From Legionella taurinensis (GTDB lineage: Bacteria; Pseudomonadota; Gammaproteobacteria; Legionellales; Legionellaceae): a stretch of DNA of 64,000 nucleotides. The stretch spans positions 1,860,001 through 1,924,000 of the forward strand of contig NZ_UGOZ01000001.1 of the NCBI RefSeq assembly GCF_900452865.1. The letters are read 5' to 3'. Shown here in pieces: positions 34,301 through 43,200 of this stretch. The translations under genes and the position numbers were made by a program. Position 1 is the stretch's first letter. Each line of letters opens with the position of its first letter. Under the pieces are notes generated by a model. It was not told the DNA's origin. It worked only from the letters and a program-made list of their open reading frames with translations, and ran no database searches.

Positions 34301-35666
34301 CCATCTTTACCCTGAGGCCGTTATTCAGGATGCCCTGCCGGCCATTGAAGACAAGCCGCTGCTGCGTGAGGAGGCGTTGATTGAGTTAATCCGTGGCTGG
34401 ATGTTCTCAAGCGGGCCCATCAGCGCAGAGGAATTAGCCAGGATTCTTTCGCTTACCCCAAGCGAAACGGAGCAGGCGCTGCTCCGTCTTGAAGCAAGCG
34501 GCGTTATATTGCGCGGGTCTTTTACTGGTCGGAAACAGGAATGGTGCGAGCGACGGCTCCTGGCCCGTATTCATCGCTTAACCCTTGGCAAACTGCGACG
34601 GGAAATTGAGCCGGTGACTGCCATTAAATTCATGCAGTGGCTACTCACCTGGCAGCATGTCACACCGGGTACGCAATTACGGGATGAACAGGGGTTGATT
34701 GAGGTAATAAGCCAGCTTCAGGGTGTTGAGATTCCGGCTAAAGCCTGGGAAAAGGATATTTTTGCCAAACGCGTCGCGCACTATGATCCCGGTATGCTTG
34801 ACCGGCTTTGCCTCATGGGTATTATTGGCTGGGGCCGTCTATCAAAGACCAGCGACATGGCATCCGAAAATAAGCGCGTTATTCCCACCAGTGTGGCGCC
34901 GATCACCTTTTTTGTACGCGATAATGCCGATTGGATGCCCGCCATCAAACCGGTGGAACAGGAGGATGAGTTATCGCATCTAAGCCATGTTGCACGCCTC
35001 GTTTACGCCTTTCTTAAACACCAGGGGGCCTCGTTTTTCAATGAGATAGCCGAAGGGGTTCACGCCTTGAAATCAGAAATTGAAATGGCTTTATGGGAGC
35101 TGGTAACCGCTGGATTAACCACAGCGGATGGGTTTGATAACCTGCGATCACTGATTGATCCAAAACGCCGTTTAAACAAAAAGCGTCGTCGCCCCTTACG
35201 CCATCAGTACAGCACCGGACGCTGGAGTCTCCTTAAAACACCCCAGACCAACCCCGACAACCAGACGGAAGCCCTCTGCTGGCTGTTGTTGAAACGTTAC
35301 GGGGTTGTCTTTCGTGATTTGATTGCACGTGAAAAATTAATTCCTACCTGGCGCGAGTTACTCCTTGTTTTCCGCCGGTTGGAGGCACGGGGGGAAATCC
35401 GCGGCGGCCGCTTTGTCAGTGGCTTTTTAGGCGAACAGTTTGCGCTTCCCTATGCCGTTGATTCATTACGGGCCATTAAAAACAAAGCGCCTCATCGGGA
35501 AGCCATTCACATTGCGGCCGTTGACCCGCTCAACGTTGTCGGTTTTATCCTGCCTGGTCAACGCATTGCCGCCCTGTCAGGGAAAACAGTGATCTTTCAA
35601 GGGGAGCGCTATTATGAAGACAGCCTGCCGGCTGTTTACAATGATGCTTTCCCTGATGAAAGCTGA
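31398..35666 (+). CDS. lhr: Lhr-type ATP-dependent DNA helicase
   Basis: The protein has 1422 aa, near the E. coli Lhr length (about 1540). The helicase core has motif I APTGSGKT (46-53), motif II DEIH (171-174), GLSAT, and motif VI LQRVGRAGHW. After the RecA domains come the winged-helix and Lhr-specific domains, then the long C-terminal extension (Lhr-CTD, from about 900), ending near residue 1422. Lhr unwinds DNA and RNA-DNA hybrids 3' to 5' in repair. A GTGTA-(5)-TACAC inverted repeat with TATACT at 31359-31364 lies before the start. Its usual partners, the ligase-associated genes, are 28 kb away here. Confidence 0.93.
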   Translation: MKRAHSLDWAHPLVREWFINQVGEPTEPQRQGWPSILAGKATLISAPTGSGKTFAAFLACLDQLIRKALAGTLSDETEVLYVSPLKALGNDIQKNVMTPLNGILALAETYQQPMAQINVSVRSGDTPAKERAAMAKKPPHILVTTPESLYILLTTEKSREILRSVKTVIIDEIHALADDKRGSHLSLSLERLEALTHQPPLRIGLSATQKPLQRVADFLMGNREDKAVIINIGHAKHLELTVEVPSSELGAVASNEMWDEIYDRLAELARQNRSTLIFANTRRVAERVAHHLAERLGADQVAAHHGSLARKLRLKAENQLKNGELKALVATASLELGIDIGSVDLVCQLGSPRAIAVMLQRVGRAGHWHGAVSKGRLFVTTRDELLECAALVYAIRDGDLDELIIPEAPLDILAQQLVASCATDEWQEDDLFALVRRAYPYRALSRQTFDVVLEMLAEGIAGSRGRYSAYLFRDRVNGRVKGRRGSRLTAITNGGAIPENGLFTVITEPTGAMVGTLDEDFAVESNRGDIILLGSTSWQIRRIESATGRVLVEDAHGAPPTVPFWRGEAPGRTNELSLQVSALRQRLSDLLPAECLPAAPASEQLTLTQDALKWLIDHCQVNRAGAEQLVEYILQGRALLGAVPTQQTVIAERFFDEAGGMQLIIHAPFGARINKAWGLALRKCFCRSFNFELQASATDDGINIALAEQHSFPLADVFAFLNPKSITRVLTQAVLQSPLFATRWRWDAGRALALIRFRNGKKVPPNIQRMLADDLLAAVFPDAAACQDNLGGRDIELPDHPLINETIKDALTEALDLQGLITVLDRLKRGEINYLAVDTPTPSAFAHEILNANPYAFLDDAPLEERRARAVTLRRILPESLLDEIGQLDPDIIAEVKQQVWPDVRDKDELQDALQTLIALPVRFLQTLTLHEQWPIFFNELRQEKRAGSATLGSETLWFAAEKAKTFAHLYPEAVIQDALPAIEDKPLLREEALIELIRGWMFSSGPISAEELARILSLTPSETEQALLRLEASGVILRGSFTGRKQEWCERRLLARIHRLTLGKLRREIEPVTAIKFMQWLLTWQHVTPGTQLRDEQGLIEVISQLQGVEIPAKAWEKDIFAKRVAHYDPGMLDRLCLMGIIGWGRLSKTSDMASENKRVIPTSVAPITFFVRDNADWMPAIKPVEQEDELSHLSHVARLVYAFLKHQGASFFNEIAEGVHALKSEIEMALWELVTAGLTTADGFDNLRSLIDPKRRLNKKRRRPLRHQYSTGRWSLLKTPQTNPDNQTEALCWLLLKRYGVVFRDLIAREKLIPTWRELLLVFRRLEARGEIRGGRFVSGFLGEQFALPYAVDSLRAIKNKAPHREAIHIAAVDPLNVVGFILPGQRIAALSGKTVIFQGERYYEDSLPAVYNDAFPDES

Positions 35667-35687
35667 CCCTTTACCCACAAACCGCAT

Positions 35688-35912
35688 TTATTCACCAGCC
35701 TGGCGGCATTCATTTTTTGCATTGTCCTGGCAGCGAGAAACGCAATCCGGGTCCGCCTGTGCCGTTTTACAAGCCTCATGGCAACGATTCATCAGATCCT
35801 GCACGCAGCGTTCCTGATCGTATTGCTGGTCGACAATGGCTGATTCCGGGGGTTCAACAGCAACTGCAGAAACGGTCCACGCCCACAGCGCCATCAGTAA
35901 AATTTTTTTCAT
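35688..35912 (-). CDS. Small secreted Cys-rich protein
   Basis: The protein has 74 aa from ATG 35912. The frame extends 90 codons further upstream, but the sequence MKKILLMALWAWTVSAVA is a clear signal peptide, so the short form is the gene. The mature ~55 residues hold six cysteines in a CxxxC-like pattern (ERCVQDLMNRCHEACKTAQ, DPDCVSRCQDNAKNEC), which suggests a helical hairpin locked by disulfides. Function unknown. It is convergent with lhr (21 bases apart) and divergent from the beta-lactamase gene. Confidence 0.7.
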   Translation of the reverse strand: MKKILLMALWAWTVSAVAVEPPESAIVDQQYDQERCVQDLMNRCHEACKTAQADPDCVSRCQDNAKNECRQAGE

Positions 35913-36033
35913 ACAGGCATTCCAATACCCTGGCTTTCCCATTAGCATAGCAGATCTTGACGTCCTGACGCATTCACCCTGCCATTGCGCGTCAAACCCA
36001 CCCCGTTGTATTAATAAAAGTAACGAGTTTTTT

Positions 36034-36939
36034 ATGTCTTTTAAACGATTTAGTGTATTTTTTTTCGCAATAGCCTCATTGACCTTAACTGCCCATGCCA
36101 GGGATGAATTGCTTTCCCTGCAACAAAAACTGGCCGCACTGGAAGCCTCTGCCGGGGGGCGCCTGGGCATTGCCGCCATCAATCAGGCCAATGGCATGAC
36201 GATTCAATACCATGCCCGACAAGCGTTCCCTCTGTGCAGTACCAGCAAGGCCATGAGCGTGGCCGCTCTTTTAAGCCAAAACATGAGGAACAAGACCCTG
36301 CTTCAGGAAAAAATTCATTACAGCAAACAGGATCTGGTGGTGCATTCGCCGGAGACGGAGAAACACCTGGCTGATGGCATGACACTGGCTGAGCTGTGTG
36401 AAGCCACGATCACGCAGAGTGACAATGCAGCCCTTAACCTTATCTTAAAAAAAATCGGAGGCCCCGGGGCGGTGACGGCGTTTGCCCGATCAATTGGCGA
36501 TAAGCAATTCAGGCTGGATCGCTTTGAGCCGGACTTAAACACCGCCATTCCGGGCGACCCAAGGGACACCACCACACCCAAAGCCATGGCGCTCAGTTTG
36601 CAGAAGCTCACCACCGACACACTGGCCGCACCCGAACGTCAACTGTTGATCACATGGCTTCGCAACAATACCACGGGCGGCGCCCGCATTCGCGCCGGAT
36701 TGCCCGAGGGGTGGGTAGTCGGTGATAAAACAGGAACCGGCGACTATGGCACCTCCAATGACATTGGCGTCATTTGGCCGCCCCATTGTCAACCGGTGAC
36801 GCTGGCGGTGTATTTTACCCAACCGAAAGTGGATGCAACCCCCAACAATGACGTGATCGCCGCCGCAACCCGCATCGTCATCAGCGCCTTTGCCGAACAG
36901 GATCCCTGCCTGCAAAAGGCCCTGGCTGCGTTTCCCTAG
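36034..36939 (+). CDS. Class A serine beta-lactamase
   Basis: The protein has 301 aa from ATG 36034; the frame extends 66 codons upstream, but MSFKRFSVFFFAIASLTLTAHA is the signal peptide. Catalytic residues are all present: Ser69 in STSK (69-72), SDN (129-131), Glu165 in FEPDLN, and KTG (232-234). The stretches FRLDRFEPDLNTAIPGDPRD, ITWLRNNTTG and GDKTGTGDYGTSNDIGVIWP are close to the CTX-M/OXY/PenA type. It hydrolyses beta-lactams in the periplasm; the spectrum cannot be read with confidence. It is a chromosomal-looking gene with no mobile element next to it. Confidence 0.95.
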   Translation: MSFKRFSVFFFAIASLTLTAHARDELLSLQQKLAALEASAGGRLGIAAINQANGMTIQYHARQAFPLCSTSKAMSVAALLSQNMRNKTLLQEKIHYSKQDLVVHSPETEKHLADGMTLAELCEATITQSDNAALNLILKKIGGPGAVTAFARSIGDKQFRLDRFEPDLNTAIPGDPRDTTTPKAMALSLQKLTTDTLAAPERQLLITWLRNNTTGGARIRAGLPEGWVVGDKTGTGDYGTSNDIGVIWPPHCQPVTLAVYFTQPKVDATPNNDVIAAATRIVISAFAEQDPCLQKALAAFP

Positions 36940-36973
36940 AAACAGTCTATGTCGACCCAACCGGGTCACACGG

Positions 36974-36994
36974 CCCTCTCCCGATGGGAGAGGG
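36974..36994. terminator. Hairpin downstream of beta-lactamase
   Basis: CCCTCTCCC-GAT-GGGAGAGGG is a perfect 9-bp stem with a 3-base loop, 34 bases after the beta-lactamase stop. No T-run follows, so it may be a weak terminator or a dispersed intergenic palindrome. This motif type is a common repeat in gammaproteobacteria. Confidence 0.5.
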
Positions 36995-37061
36995 ATTACC
37001 CCACTGTCTAACCTGTTTGGAACCACCCACTCCCTTTCAATGCAGGTCCTTCATCGAGCGG

Positions 37062-39050
37062 TTACCCTGTTTTGCCATTAAAAACGCCTTCAACACCTTC
37101 TTTTGCCACATGATCCTCGACTGCTTTTTCAAGAAGGCGGCTGTTGCCAAGAAACGAGGCAATATGAAAGACGGATTTTTTCTCCAATGCCTGCCTTTCT
37201 TCAAGGGTAAACGGCTTTTTTTGATCCTTGGCATGAGGCTCCAGGTAAGGCCCGAACAGTAAACCACTGCGCTGTAATAAGGCAAGACTGCGCGCCGCTC
37301 CCCGGATTTTGACAAACTCGCAGGCGCCCTCGTCTTTGATGGGACTATGCGCACGGGAAAGCAACCCGCCTGAGGACTCCGCCAGTTTCAAGGCGTCGAG
37401 CGGTTTCGCGATTAGGGCATCAAAAATGTCCTGATTTAACCGGGTACACGACTTGTGAGAATTTAACTCTTTCACTGACGCGTTGGCATTATTTAAGGTG
37501 GCGCAGGCACTGGCAATGGTTTTTAGATAAGTGGCCTTCATACTGAGTTTAATGATGTTCGTGTCGGTCAGGATATTCGCTGCATCCAATGCGACAAGTG
37601 CTTTATGAAGATGAGGGTTCATCAGATTGTTTTGATAAAGGAAACTCACCATTTTTTCAGTACACAACCCACTTCTTTTTAATAACTGAAAAATAGGCTG
37701 TGCCGCTTCAGCACTCTCCGGTTTACTCATCACCAGCCTGCAGAGTTGCTCAGTGAAGACCGCTGTGTTACTTAACTCAATCAACGCGCAAACGATTTTT
37801 TCAGCAAAAGAAGGATGCTTTAATAACTCACCAGGAGTCACAGGGATGTTTTTATCTTTTAAATGCGGCCACTGGGTCAGTGCAACCGCCAGGGTATGAG
37901 CATGCGGGCAGGAGCTTAAAATAAAAATCAGATGCTCTTCAGTCAGGGCATTTTTCTCTTTAAGATGGACAACACCACTGACTATCGTTCGATGATGCGT
38001 GCTCTCTGTCTTCACCGCCTCCAGAATCAGGGGTAAATAGACAGCTTCAACCGATAATTTAGCCATGTTGAGCACGGTATAGTACAGGTTGGCATCTTTT
38101 ATTGCCAACAGGTAATCGAGGTAGTCGGCTATTATCCATTCCCGCTGCTTGAATACACTCAGTGTTTTCTCCATCACCCCCGGATTTTGGTTTGCCAGCG
38201 TTTCGGCATGGGCCATCAGTTTTTTGCCAATTTCAGGGGCCGCAGTTGTTTTACTTTTTATGCATTGTTGCTCAATACCCTGCAGGTAATGCTTGAGATT
38301 GGTCGCAGTTACCGCGTTGAAACTGAATAATGTTGTCACCTCGCAAAAGGTCGGCGGGAATACGTCTTTATGACCAAGACTGGTTAGAATTTGAAAAATG
38401 GGCTCAAGGGCCTCAGGATTTTTTGATAATGACAAAAGGTTTGCGTCGTTGAAGCTGTTTTGGGCATTCATTAAGCGAATCAACTGCTCAGCAACTTCCA
38501 CGTCCTTGCATTTAGCAATCAACAAGAGCGCGTTCTTGCTTAATAGTCCCTCCTTTTTCAGACGACTCAAACAACCCGTCTTGTTGTACATGCTGACTAA
38601 ATCAAAAAGAAGAGACTCCTCCGACAAAACACTTAAAGGCAACGGGGGGACACTTTGTGATGAATAATCCAACAGGATCGCAAGCCCTCCAATCTCCTGG
38701 CTGTTCCTGCTGTGAACGGAGACAGTATTTTCCAAAAATGCAACGTTTTCTGCCGTTAAGCCATTTTTATCAACCAGATACTGATAAGCTTCTTTGCCGC
38801 CGAACTGTTTGAAAATTTCAGTAAACACATCGGCACTTTGGGAATCATTCCAATTTTTTTTGCCGAGTGCTATGGTCACGAGTTTGAGTAATTCGTGGGG
38901 ATTAAGATCACGATCGCCTGCTTTGTCGCCGCCCAGTTCATTATAAAAGACTCTTAACTGACTGATGTGGGTTTCATCTTTCAGTACCCGCAGATACCCC
39001 TTGTTTTTATCATAATTGGTTAAGCAATTTTTAATGAATGAAATTTTCAT
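37062..39050 (-). CDS. Helical-repeat protein, candidate Dot/Icm effector
   Basis: The protein has 662 aa, no signal peptide and no recognised catalytic domain. It is made largely of short alpha-helical pairs with the pattern (L/A)xxLxxxGLLTxxNxxxL(L/I) (for example ACATLNNANASVKELNSHKSCTR, LLKRSGLCTEKMVSFLYQNNLMNPHLHKAL, DAANILTDTNIIKLSM). Helical solenoids of this kind occur in several Legionella effectors. The C-terminal 25 residues are charged (EKAVEDHVAKEGVEGV). Start ATG 39050 follows CAGGATG. It is divergent from the Gly/Thr repeat protein. Function unknown. Confidence 0.6.
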   Translation of the reverse strand: MKISFIKNCLTNYDKNKGYLRVLKDETHISQLRVFYNELGGDKAGDRDLNPHELLKLVTIALGKKNWNDSQSADVFTEIFKQFGGKEAYQYLVDKNGLTAENVAFLENTVSVHSRNSQEIGGLAILLDYSSQSVPPLPLSVLSEESLLFDLVSMYNKTGCLSRLKKEGLLSKNALLLIAKCKDVEVAEQLIRLMNAQNSFNDANLLSLSKNPEALEPIFQILTSLGHKDVFPPTFCEVTTLFSFNAVTATNLKHYLQGIEQQCIKSKTTAAPEIGKKLMAHAETLANQNPGVMEKTLSVFKQREWIIADYLDYLLAIKDANLYYTVLNMAKLSVEAVYLPLILEAVKTESTHHRTIVSGVVHLKEKNALTEEHLIFILSSCPHAHTLAVALTQWPHLKDKNIPVTPGELLKHPSFAEKIVCALIELSNTAVFTEQLCRLVMSKPESAEAAQPIFQLLKRSGLCTEKMVSFLYQNNLMNPHLHKALVALDAANILTDTNIIKLSMKATYLKTIASACATLNNANASVKELNSHKSCTRLNQDIFDALIAKPLDALKLAESSGGLLSRAHSPIKDEGACEFVKIRGAARSLALLQRSGLLFGPYLEPHAKDQKKPFTLEERQALEKKSVFHIASFLGNSRLLEKAVEDHVAKEGVEGVFNGKTG

Positions 39051-39365
39051 TTTGGCATCCTGTCAATTCAAAGCTTAGAAATAATACATTCATCTGAACT
39101 GTTTTTACTACTGCCTGGGGTGCTTTTTATGCGGACTGATTATAAAAAACAATGCCTCTCGGAGAAAAACGCAATTCAGACTCATAAATAATCTAATTGT
39201 CCGATTATTTGAGCTATTCTTAACAGTAGAGTTTTAAATTGTTTTACTCCAGACAATTGCCGTAATTATTTCTAAACCCAAACCTGTTTTTATGATTTTT
39301 TTGTGCCAAAAGAGCTTATCAGCACGACAATCATTAAGAACAGACTTAATGAGAAGGACTTAACC
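39051..39365. other. Intergenic region with weak operator/promoter signals
   Basis: This 315-base AT-rich gap separates two divergent genes and contains no open frame worth calling. An inverted repeat AATGT-like element (AATTGT at 39237-39242 and ACAATT at 39253-39258) lies in it, with TTGTTT and TAATTA 18 bp apart (39239-39268), a weak possible promoter for the repeat-protein gene. Nothing else stands out. Confidence 0.35.
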
Positions 39366-40154
39366 ATGAAACGGATTGCACTGACTTTATTCACTGCCGC
39401 AGCACTAACCACCACTTACGCGGATACGTCTGGCGCAGGGACGTCGTCAACCGGCACCTCCACGACGGGCACGGGGACAATGAACACCGGCACTGACACC
39501 ACTACCGGAACCGGCACAGGCACTGACACCACTACCGGAACCGGCACAGGCACCGACACCACTACCGGAACCGGAACAGGCACCGACACCACCACCGGAA
39601 CCGGCACAGGCACCGACACCACCACCGGAACCGGCACAGGCACTGACACCACCACCGGAACCGGCACAGGCACTGACACCACCACCGGAACCGGCACAGG
39701 CACTGACACCACCACCGGAACCGGCACAGGCACTGACACCACCACCGGAACCGGCACAGGCACTGACACCACCACCGGAACCGGCACAGGCACTGACACC
39801 ACCACCGGAACAGGGACAGGCACCGACACCACCACCGGAACAGGGACAGGCACCGACACCACCACCGGAACAGGGACAGGCACTGACACCACCACCGGAA
39901 CCGGCACAGGCACTGACACCACCACCGGAACCGGCACAGGCACTGACACCACCACCGGAACAGGCACCGACACCACTACCGGAACCGGCACAGGCGCTGA
40001 CACCACCACCGGAACCGGCACAGGCACCGACACCCCCACCGGAACAGGCACCGACACCACCACCGGAACCGGCACAGGTACTGACACCACCACCGGAACA
40101 GGCACAGGCACTGACACCACCACCGGAACGGGTACTAATGGCGGAGCGTATTGA
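39366..40154 (+). CDS. Secreted Gly/Thr/Asp tandem-repeat protein
   Basis: The protein has 262 aa from ATG 39366, preceded by AGAAGGA. It opens with a signal peptide (MKRIALTLFTAAALTTTYA), then a short linker and about twenty copies of the decapeptide GTDTTTGTGT, ending NGGAY. Apart from the ends it is made almost only of Gly, Thr and Asp. It could be an extracellular adhesive or surface polymer, or a binding surface for divalent cations; nothing directly shows which. A terminator hairpin follows. The frame on the other strand is open only because of the repeat. Confidence 0.75.
   Translation: MKRIALTLFTAAALTTTYADTSGAGTSSTGTSTTGTGTMNTGTDTTTGTGTGTDTTTGTGTGTDTTTGTGTGTDTTTGTGTGTDTTTGTGTGTDTTTGTGTGTDTTTGTGTGTDTTTGTGTGTDTTTGTGTGTDTTTGTGTGTDTTTGTGTGTDTTTGTGTGTDTTTGTGTGTDTTTGTGTGTDTTTGTGTGTDTTTGTGTDTTTGTGTGADTTTGTGTGTDTPTGTGTDTTTGTGTGTDTTTGTGTGTDTTTGTGTNGGAY
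39489..40135 (+). repeat. 30-bp tandem repeat array (VNTR) coding GTDTTTGTGT
   Basis: About 21 units of a 30-bp repeat (CACTGACACCACCACCGGAA followed by CCGGCACAGG) with small base variants at third positions; one unit near 39960 is shortened by 6 bp. The array keeps the frame throughout. Copy number is likely to differ between strains by slippage. Confidence 0.92.
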
Positions 40155-40159
40155 TGAAT

Positions 40160-40188
40160 GGCCAGGGTTATCTCAGGTAACCCTGGCC
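40160..40188 (+). terminator. Intrinsic terminator after repeat-protein gene
   Basis: GGCCAGGGTTA-(7)-TAACCCTGGCC is a perfect 11-bp stem starting 6 bases after the stop codon, followed by CTCTTT. It separates this gene from the convergent RND operon. Confidence 0.85.
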
Positions 40189-40284
40189 GTCTCTTTACCC
40201 TGACAATCACCCTCCAAAACACCAGTGAACGAAGCAAACGACGTTCTCCAAACCGTGCAGAAAGTCCGCCAGCAGTCTTATCCA

Positions 40285-43200
40285 TTAAGACAAGACGGCT
40301 GCTTCTTTTTTCGCCTTTCGCTTATCCTGCCAGGTTTGTAGCAACACGTAAAAAACAGGGACAAACACAACTGCCAGGCAGGTTGAAGCCAGCATGCCGC
40401 TGCAAACCGCCACGCCAATCGAGCGTCTGGCATTGGCGCCTGCACCGGTCGCAAAAACCAGGGGCATGACCCCCATAATGAAGGCAAAAGAAGTCATCAG
40501 GATGGGTCGGAATCGGGTTTTCGCCCCGATAACGGCCGCTTCCATCACTGATTTTTTATGAATGTGGTGTTGCTCATGCGCCACCTCCACAATCAGAATG
40601 GCGTTTTTTGTCGCCAACGCAATCAGCAATAATAAGCCAATCTGAGTGTACATGTTGTTGTCCAGTCCCAGCAGTGACAGAGCCAGTACGGTCCCGATCA
40701 AGGTGAGGGGTACACTGAAAAGAATGGCGGAGGGAATCAACCAGTTTTCATATTGTCCCGCCAGAATCAGGTATACCAGCACTAGGGACATGGCAAAAAT
40801 ATAATAACTCATGTTACCAGCGACCTTTTCCTGATAGGCAGTACTCGTCCATTCATAGGAAAAACCAGGGGGCAGCTTTTTAGCCAATTCTTCCATGGTT
40901 TCAATCCCTTCCCCGGAACTGTAGCCTTTGGCAGCCATTCCGTTGACGTTACCTGACGGATACAGATTGTAAAGCGATATGATTGCCGGACCGACATCCG
41001 GCTTGATGTCAGTCAGGGTACCTAACGAAACCATGGAGCCCTGCTGGTTTTTGACATAATAATTGCGTAAATCGTCCACCTGCCCGCGCGAAGACGCATC
41101 CGCCTGCACATAAACCGGAAAGACCTGACCAAATTTGGTAAACAAATTGACATAGGAGGATCCAAGATAGGTTTGCAGGGTATTAAATGCATCGCCGATG
41201 CGAACACCCAGACTCTCGGCTTTGGTACGGTCAATGGGTGCAGCAACCTGCGGCACACTGGCGCGGAAGGACGTCATCAGGTTTTGCAGATCCGGCTCAC
41301 GGTTCCCCTCACTGATTAAGCCGTCCGTCACGCGCTGCAATTTTTGATAGTCAAACGTACCGTCCTGTAATTCCACCTGCATCTGGAAGCCGCCCGATAA
41401 ACCCAGACCCTGAATGGGCGGGGGAACGACGGTCAGGATCCTGGCATCCAGCGTGTTTTTAGCAATGTCATTGATTTTAGTGTAAAGGGCCAGCAGATTT
41501 TCAGACTTTCCGCGCACGCTCCAGTCTTTAAACATGATGTACAACACGCCCGCGTTCGCCAGGCTGGCATTGTTATCAAGCAGGGAAATGCCATCAATGG
41601 CAATGACGTTATCAATGCCGTCAATTTGCGAAACCTTTTTAGTCAACTCGCTCATGACTTTGTCTGTGCGCCCCAGAGTGGCTGCATCAGGCAATTGCAC
41701 GCTTAAAATCAGATACCCCTGATCTTCAATGGGGATAAACCCCGTTGGGATTCGGGTTAAACCAAAAATAGCCAGGGCCACCAGCGCGGCGCCGAGCAGG
41801 CAGACTGCGCCGCTGTGGTGTACCAATTTATCCATAAATTGAATATAACGCGCTTCAATCGGGTTATAGAGATTATCAAAAGTCCTGAAAAAGACATTTT
41901 TGGGTTTGTTTTTATCGATGGGTTTAAGCCACAAGGCGCATTGCGTGGGCTTTAAGGTCATGGCATTGATGGCGCTGATTAAGGCCGTTGCTGCGATAAC
42001 CAGAGCAAATTGCGCATACATCGCCCCAGTCAAACCCGGCATAAACCCCGCGGGTACAAACACAGCCATCAACACCAGCGTAATGCCAAGGATAGGTCCA
42101 AACAATTCTTTCATGGCCTGAATGGAAGCTTCTTTGGGTGATAACCCTTTTTCAATATGCTGAGTGACGCCCTCCACGATCACAATCGCATCATCCACAA
42201 CAATACCAATGGCGAGTACCAGCGCAAACAAGGTGAGTAAATTAATGGTATAACCCAGCAGCATCAAGGCGAAAAAGGTCCCGATAATCGTCACCGGTAC
42301 CGTCGTGGCCGGGACGAGCGAGGCGCGGAAATTCTGCAGAAAGACAACAATAACCAGCAAGACCAGAATACCGGCTTCATACAGGGTTTTATAGACCTCT
42401 GAAATGGAGGCTTTCACAAACACGGTGGTATCAAAAGGAATCGAATACGTAAGGCCCGGAGGAAATTTTTTCGCCATTTTGGCAACGGTTTTTTTCACCT
42501 CGTCCGCCACTTGCAGCGCATTGGCACCCGGTAACTGGAATATGCCAATGGCTGCTGTCGGCTTGCCGTTTAAATTAGCCAACTGGCTGTAACTTGAAGA
42601 CCCAAGTTCCACCCGCCCAACGTCCTTAATGCGTACCACCTGGGCTGAACTGCTGGCATTGGCATTTTCATCCGGTTGGGTATCGACGGTTTTGATAATA
42701 ATATTACCAAATTCGTCGGGATCAGCCAGTTGACCCGGCACGTTCACGGTGAGTTGATACGAATGCGACCCCAAGACCGGCGGGGAGGCAATCTGGCCCG
42801 CTGACACGTCTTTATTCTGGTAACTGATAGCATTTAAGACATCGCTGGGGTTTAACGAATAGGCGAGCATTTTTTTCGGATCAAGCCATACCCGCATGGC
42901 ATAGCTGCCGGACCCGAACACCAGAACATTCCCCACCCCGGGGAGACGCGCCAGTTCATCCTGCATGTTGATGGCGGCATAACTGTTAAGAAATACTCCA
43001 TCGTATTCGCCATTCTCCGAGGTTAAGGTGATGAACTGCAGAATGGCCGTTGATTTTTGCTGAACCACGACCCCCTGCTTCTGCACATCCATGGGCAATT
43101 GCGCCATGGCCGCCTGTACACGGTTTTGCACCAGAACCTGGGCAAAATTCAGATCCGTGCCAATGGCAAAGGTAACAATCAGCGTGTAAGCCCCATTATT

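Noticed and set aside
35688..36182. 164-codon version of the small Cys-rich gene
   Set aside because: The signal peptide begins at codon 91, and the upstream part covers the region before the beta-lactamase gene.
36974..36994. Rho-independent terminator with certainty
   Set aside because: The stem is perfect but lacks a T-run. It may be an intergenic repeat, so it is listed with modest confidence only.
39484..40135. Possible CRISPR array
   Set aside because: Units are directly adjacent with no unique spacers, the frame is coding and no cas genes are nearby.
39416..40285. Long minus-strand frame of alternating Val-Pro (PVPVPVVVSVPV) over the repeat array
   Set aside because: It exists only because a 30-bp GC-rich repeat has no stop in that frame. 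It has no ribosome site, no signal peptide, and the plus-strand frame has both.
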